A stretch of 26,785 bases of DNA from CAZBWS01 sp964495705 (GTDB lineage Bacteria > Pseudomonadota > Gammaproteobacteria > HTCC5015). The DNA is taken from assembly GCA_964495705.1 (NCBI GenBank), contig CAZBWS010000027.1:1-26785 (forward strand). Reading direction: 5' to 3'. The first letter of the stretch is position 1, and the number at the start of each line of letters is the position of its first letter. Below, piece after piece: positions 22,948-26,785 of this stretch. Both the position numbers and the translations under genes were made by a program. The notes beneath the pieces are model-generated. The model did not search any database, was not told the origin of the DNA, and saw only the letters and a program-made list of their open reading frames with translations.

Positions 22948-22964
22948 ATCAAGAGCCGTGCCAA
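22948..22964 (-). promoter_or_regulatory. Possible sigma54 promoter of the pilin operon
   Basis: On the minus strand TTGGCACGGCTCTTGAT matches TGGCACG-N4-TTGC(A/T), including the 10-base spacing between GG and the second G, except for A in place of the C after TTG. A start point about 12 bases further would give a 5' leader of some 40 bases. Confidence 0.45.
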
Positions 22965-22998
22965 CTTTGACCCTTGTCACAAAAAACATAGCCAATTA

Positions 22999-23010
22999 TT
23001 ACAAATTGTG
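22999..23010. promoter_or_regulatory. TTACAAATTGT element upstream of the pilin pair
   Basis: TTACAAATTGTG, one arm incomplete relative to the palindrome at 11065. It sits about 105 bases before the first pilin start, in the activator position for a sigma54 promoter. Confidence 0.35.
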
Positions 23011-23187
23011 TACTTGTACTAACTGGCTAACCGCTTGTCACTGGAGAGTGTTGTTTCGTCCCTGTAATGCGATTACCGCTCATAAATAAGCCTTTTTACT
23101 GAAAATATGTTGGAAGAAGATAGTTGTCAGTATTTTGTTCAAATATGACAAGTTGACGATATCTGACAGGAATGTGTTGGATTTTGC

Positions 23188-23223
23188 ACAAAAAAGGCCG
23201 ATTTTTTAAATACTCGGCCTTTT
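23188..23223 (-). terminator. Terminator after acnA
   Basis: Arms AAAAGGCCGA and TCGGCCTTTT with a 12-base loop. On the minus strand TCGGCC is followed by a run of six T, typical of a rho-independent terminator 47 bases past the acnA stop. Confidence 0.85.
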
Positions 23224-23269
23224 ATCAATAAGTTGTCGGGCTAACTTAAAGTACACTTAATAAATGGCA

Positions 23270-25987
23270 TTAAGTATTCGAGGTAATAATATCCCGTAGC
23301 ACCATTGGCAAGATGCCCTTGTGGCGTATCTGTTCAAGCTCTGATGAGGTATCAATACGCGCAAGTAGATCAAGGCTTTGTGTTGATCCGTCTACTCTAT
23401 TAGTAGTTAGTTGTATAGAACCCCTAGGTTCGAGTATATCGATGCCAATCAAATCGAAGGTTTCTGACCCATCTAAATCCAGAGAGGCTAAGGTGACCCC
23501 TTGGGGTAATTGCAGGGGTAGTACACCCATTCCCACCAAATTAGATTTGTGAATGCGCTCAAAGCTTTCCGCAATAATCGCTTTCACCCCCAGTAGTGCA
23601 GGGCCTTTCGCAGCCCAGTCTCGCGATGACCCCGTGCCATACAGTTTGCCGCCAAACACCACAGAGGCTGTGCCTTCTTTCTGATAACGCGTAGCGGCAG
23701 CGTAAATCGACATTTTCGTTGGCTTGCTTTCTTCACAGTAGTAATTCGTTACGGCGCCGGTTGTACCTGGCAACATCAGGTTTCTGGCTTTCACGTTGCC
23801 AAAGATACTGCGCAGCATAACGTGATGATTACCTCGGCGGGCTCCCAATGATGTTAACTCATCTGCTGCAACACCTGTTGATAGTAGGTGTTCGCCAGGA
23901 GGAGAGTCTGGACGTATACGGCTGACGGGTGAGATATGGTCGGTCGTTGTATTGTCATCACACATGACCAGCATACGCGCTTTAGCAATATTGTTTAATG
24001 AGTCGTTAGGCGCTTCTAATGAGAAACCATCGAAGAAAGGGATTTCTTGGATGTAGCTCGAGCTTGGGTCCCAGTCGTAAACGGGGCCTGTGGGCGATGC
24101 TAAGCCTTGCCATGTATCTGGACCGTCAAGGGCGCTTGCATAGGTTTCTCTAAAGGCTTTCGGGTCCAAGCATTCGTGTAGGGTTTGCGTGATTTCAGCG
24201 TTGCTGGGCCAGAGGTCTTTGAGGAAAATATCCTTGCCTGCTGTATCTTGCCCAATGGGAGATTTGGTTACATCGATATTCACGTTGCCTGCTAGGGCCA
24301 TAGCAACTACCAGCGGTGGTGACATGAGGAAATTGGCATCAACGTCTGGGTGCACGCGACCTTCAAAGTTACGGTTGCCGGATAACACCGAGGCGGCGAT
24401 GATGTCGTGGTTTTGCAAAGCCGCTTCAATGCTCGGCGCTAGCGGGCCTGAATTACCCACGCAGGTGGTACAGCCGTAACCTGCGGTATAAAAACCCAGT
24501 GCATCCAAGTGTTGTTGCAGCCCCGCTTTATTTAAATAGTCGGTGGCAACGGGTGACCCAGGTGCCAAGGATGTTTTAATCCCGTCGGGGACTTTCATCC
24601 CCAGCTCGTTGGCTTTCTTGGCCAGCAAACCAGCGGCTATCAATAAGCCTGGATTAGAGGTGTTGGTGCAAGCGGTGATGGCGGCAATCACGATATCGCC
24701 ATCCTGTAGCTGTCGTTCCGCCGAGGCTATAAAGTCGCCCGCAGTGTCCGTTTTCATTGGAGTAACTTTAACGGCTTCGGGCTTGCGTTCTCCTTCTGTA
24801 GCAGCCTTGTTAAACACCTTGCCAATCTCCGCAAGGGGTAGACGGTCTTGAGGTTTTTTAGGCCCCGCCACAGAGGGTTCAACCGTGGACAAATCCAGCT
24901 GTAGCAGATCGGTATAACGGGGGAGCGGCTGGCCTGGCTTCCACGTCATATTCTGCGCTGTATAAAATGCCAGTGGCAGGTCGCCGTCTCTGCCGGTGGC
25001 TCTTAGATAGTCGGCAGCAATTTCATCAAAGGGGAAAAAGCCCATGGTGGCACCGTATTCAGGGGACATATTGGCAACGGTCGCCCTGTCTGGCAGTGAA
25101 AGACTTGCGCTGCCTTCACCGATGTATTCAACAAACTTACCCACAACGCCCGCAGGGTATTTGCGCAGCATTTCTGTGATCGTCAGTACCAAGTCTGTCG
25201 CGGTGACGCCTTCCCTGAGTGCGCCTGTGAGTTCAACACCTACCACTTCCGGTGCCAGCATTTGCATGGGTTGTCCTAGCATGGAAGCTCCTGCTTCAAT
25301 GCCGCCTACACCCCAGCCAACAATGCCCAGGGCGTTAGCCATTGGCGTGTGGCTATCCATACCAATAAGAGTATCGGGCACCATCAGCTCATTAATGTGG
25401 AGATAGCCTTGTGCCAAATATTCCAAGTTAACCTGATGCACAATGCCGGTTTGCGGGGGGATAATTCGGATAGTGTCGAAGGCTTGCGCGCCCCATTTCA
25501 AAAAGGCATAGCGCTCTTTGTTTCTTTTGGCCTCTAATAGCCCGTTAATACCCAGTGAGGCAGGGCTGCCGGTATTGTCCATGGTCACCGTATGATCGAT
25601 TACAAGATCTGCGCGCACCAAGGGTTCAATGATTGCAGGGTCCAAGCCCATACGCTGAACTGCTGAGCGCATAGCGGCAAAATCAACAATGGCGGGAGTA
25701 CCACTCAAGTCATGCATAAGCACGCGACCTGCGGTGAAAGGGATCTCTACAGGCTGTGTACCTTGATGCTCAGGCCAGTTGCCAAGGGCTTGTACTTGCT
25801 CAGCAGTGACTCCGTTTTTACCCACATTGCGGGCGATGGCTTCTAGAATAGGGCGCAAGGAGAAAGGTAGCTCATCCAGCTTGATGCCGAAGTGTCTAGC
25901 TGTCTCTGGAAGGCTGTGGTAGTTATGTGCTGTGCCTGGGAGTGTTTTGGTGGAGCTGGATGGGTTGAAGTCGGTGATGGTGGTCAT
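23270..25987 (-). CDS. acnA: Aconitate hydratase A
   Basis: AcnA interconverts citrate and isocitrate in the TCA cycle with a [4Fe-4S] cluster. The protein is 905 aa (E. coli AcnA is 891). Cluster ligands are C440 in ITACTNTSNP, and C506 and C509 in GYGCTTCVGNSGPL. Other family blocks are GMDSHTPMANALGIVGWGVGG (about 209-229), the mobile-domain sequence ILEPRGSIQLTTNRVDGST near the C-terminus, and YGTGSSRDWAAKGP. It belongs to the AcnA/IRP1 class rather than AcnB, judged by domain order. It is a single gene with its own terminator. The start is ATG at 25987. It lies between the pilin operon and the RAYT element without operon partners. Confidence 0.96.
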   Translation of the reverse strand: MTTITDFNPSSSTKTLPGTAHNYHSLPETARHFGIKLDELPFSLRPILEAIARNVGKNGVTAEQVQALGNWPEHQGTQPVEIPFTAGRVLMHDLSGTPAIVDFAAMRSAVQRMGLDPAIIEPLVRADLVIDHTVTMDNTGSPASLGINGLLEAKRNKERYAFLKWGAQAFDTIRIIPPQTGIVHQVNLEYLAQGYLHINELMVPDTLIGMDSHTPMANALGIVGWGVGGIEAGASMLGQPMQMLAPEVVGVELTGALREGVTATDLVLTITEMLRKYPAGVVGKFVEYIGEGSASLSLPDRATVANMSPEYGATMGFFPFDEIAADYLRATGRDGDLPLAFYTAQNMTWKPGQPLPRYTDLLQLDLSTVEPSVAGPKKPQDRLPLAEIGKVFNKAATEGERKPEAVKVTPMKTDTAGDFIASAERQLQDGDIVIAAITACTNTSNPGLLIAAGLLAKKANELGMKVPDGIKTSLAPGSPVATDYLNKAGLQQHLDALGFYTAGYGCTTCVGNSGPLAPSIEAALQNHDIIAASVLSGNRNFEGRVHPDVDANFLMSPPLVVAMALAGNVNIDVTKSPIGQDTAGKDIFLKDLWPSNAEITQTLHECLDPKAFRETYASALDGPDTWQGLASPTGPVYDWDPSSSYIQEIPFFDGFSLEAPNDSLNNIAKARMLVMCDDNTTTDHISPVSRIRPDSPPGEHLLSTGVAADELTSLGARRGNHHVMLRSIFGNVKARNLMLPGTTGAVTNYYCEESKPTKMSIYAAATRYQKEGTASVVFGGKLYGTGSSRDWAAKGPALLGVKAIIAESFERIHKSNLVGMGVLPLQLPQGVTLASLDLDGSETFDLIGIDILEPRGSIQLTTNRVDGSTQSLDLLARIDTSSELEQIRHKGILPMVLRDIITSNT

Positions 25988-26086
25988 GTTTTTATGGCTG
26001 TGATTTATTTGGTGCCGATTATAGTCGAAGTGGGTGGAGAAGCTAAGGAGGGTTGCGGGTTTTGATGTGGTGTGGCATCTAACAAC

Positions 26087-26098
26087 CTATCCGGATAG
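26087..26098. other. Perfect palindrome next to the left REP
   Basis: CTATCCGGATAG, two base pairs beyond the REP that begins at 26101. It resembles two half-copies of the CTATCC word end to end. Confidence 0.4.
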
Positions 26099-26100
26099 TC

Positions 26101-26130
26101 GTAGGTTGGGCAGAGGCACGAAGCCCAACA
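26101..26130 (+). repeat. REP hairpin, left of the RAYT gene
   Basis: It starts with the GTAG tetranucleotide and pairs GTTGGGC with GCCCAAC around an 11-base loop. This is the structure bound by RAYT proteins. Confidence 0.85.
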
Positions 26131-26145
26131 ATCCAAGCTCAATGT

Positions 26146-26682
26146 TTACTCAGATTCCTCTCCTGCCACAAGCTCTGTATCAACACCTTCTCCACCCCAG
26201 TCACTTGGCAATAAACCTTGCCTGACATATCGGTGAAATGATGAATGCGGCCAATCTTTTACTTGATGAACATAACCATGCTTCACAGGATTAATGTGAA
26301 TGTAATCCACATGTCTTCGGTAATCCGCATCATTTCGTATTTGATGTTCCCAAAATCGACGCTGCCAAATTCCGCGTTCCCGTTTGCTAACTCGGCTGTT
26401 CGATATTCGTTCACCCTTTGGCAGCGCTCTTGAAAAGTTGGATTTGATTAAGCTCCACCGCTTTGAGTAATCGCCATCGTCAACAGGCATTGTCCAAATG
26501 CAATGTAAGTGTTCGGGTAAAACAACGATGGCATTTATTTCAAATGGATGATTAGCCCGAACATTTGTAATGATCTTTTTTAGCATATCCGCATGATCAA
26601 GCAGCAGGGGTTGCTTTCTATCCGCAAGGTTAACGGTAAAGAAATAAGTGGCTCCTGCCGTATGTGTTCTCCTATAGTACAT
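26146..26682 (-). CDS. REP-associated tyrosine transposase (RAYT)
   Basis: RAYTs are single-domain HUH nucleases related to IS200/IS605 transposases that are thought to nick and move REP sequences. This 178-aa protein has the HUH motif as LPEHLHCIWTM (H58 and H60) and the catalytic Tyr in RHVDYIHINPVKHGYV (Y127), followed by DWPHSSFHRYV; all three are typical of the family. It lies between two REP hairpins (26101-26130 and 26740-26770), the usual layout of a REP-RAYT unit. Two copies of the TGCGGATAG type of word lie in its first third. There is no terminal inverted repeat, and the length is normal, so it looks intact. The start is ATG at 26682. Confidence 0.9.
   Translation of the reverse strand: MYYRRTHTAGATYFFTVNLADRKQPLLLDHADMLKKIITNVRANHPFEINAIVVLPEHLHCIWTMPVDDGDYSKRWSLIKSNFSRALPKGERISNSRVSKRERGIWQRRFWEHQIRNDADYRRHVDYIHINPVKHGYVHQVKDWPHSSFHRYVRQGLLPSDWGGEGVDTELVAGEESE
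26586..26594 (-). repeat. ATGCGGATA word, RAYT copy 1
   Basis: ATGCGGATATG on the minus strand, read as His-Ala-Asp-Met. It matches the core except for the final base. Confidence 0.5.
26618..26626 (-). repeat. TGCGGATAG word, RAYT copy 2
   Basis: TTGCGGATAGA on the minus strand, read as Leu-Ala-Asp-Arg, 24 bases from the previous copy. Confidence 0.65.
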
Positions 26683-26739
26683 TTACCTATGGAACAAGAT
26701 TTGACATCATAGTGCAATGATTTTGTTGGGTATGTCTTG

Positions 26740-26770
26740 GTAGGTTGGTGTTGAGCTTGCGAAGCCCAAC
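26740..26770 (+). repeat. REP hairpin, right of the RAYT gene
   Basis: GTAG then GTTGG pairs with CCAAC at the end of GAAGCCCAAC; the loop is longer than in the left copy. It shares orientation, GTAG and the GAAGCCCAAC end with the left REP. Confidence 0.8.
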
Positions 26771-26785
26771 GTGCAGAAATTTGCG

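Larger units (their letters stand above)
22895..23269. other. Intergenic region between pilin operon and acnA
   Basis: 375 bases without a gene. It holds a sigma54-like site, the TTACAAATTGT element and the acnA terminator. Otherwise it is AT-rich, with no ORF of note. Confidence 0.7.

Noticed and set aside
24189..25406. Several plus-strand frames of 60-120 aa opposite acnA
   Set aside because: They are antisense shadows of the aconitase gene, which has clear cluster ligands and family length.

Overview
The window is chromosomal DNA of a gammaproteobacterium, probably a marine or aquatic relative of the Cellvibrionales/Pseudomonadales. The evidence is a mid-40s to 50 % GC content judged by eye, the order purB-roxA-GNAT-(DUF7931-like), rdgC next to srmB, an ABC-F protein of the YbiT type, and an AcnA-type aconitase. 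No tRNA, rRNA, CRISPR array or prophage was seen.

Layout. Bases 1-75 are the last 25 codons of an integron integrase (intI), so the window starts at the non-cassette side of a chromosomal integron. Then follow, on the minus strand, a crotonase gene coupled to an unknown 361-aa gene; on the plus strand, srmB and rdgC; two small unknown minus-strand genes; a solitary ParA-type ATPase (+); and a minus-strand run 10346-5748 holding ybiT, a DnaJ-related protein, a divergent DUF692/MNIO oxidase translationally coupled to a 298-aa partner, and a small lipoprotein. An orphan pilin-like gene (10465-11007) is followed by an acyltransferase/SDR/DUF2505 operon, then DUF7931-like, GNAT, roxA and purB, all on the minus strand.

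From 17.3 to 22.9 kb lies a chaperone-usher pilus locus. The chaperone and a TcfC/CS1-type (alternate, alpha-like) usher are on the plus strand. They face a minus-strand unit of two pilins and a two-domain tip-adhesin candidate, with a strong terminator between the abundant pilin and the adhesin. acnA follows, and the window ends with a REP-associated tyrosine transposase (RAYT) flanked by its two REP hairpins.

The most striking signal is not a gene. The 9-mer TGCGGATAG (extended form near ATGCGGATAGGCT) occurs 10 times exactly on the two strands, where about 0.2 is expected by chance. It lies in several reading frames, in both orientations and in intergenic gaps, and one inverted pair forms a hairpin just after ybiT. 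This is how DNA-uptake sequences behave in Haemophilus and Neisseria, but the word is one I do not know as a described uptake sequence. The second lead is the MNIO plus partner pair, a likely peptide-modifying (RiPP-type) enzyme pair with no visible precursor gene.
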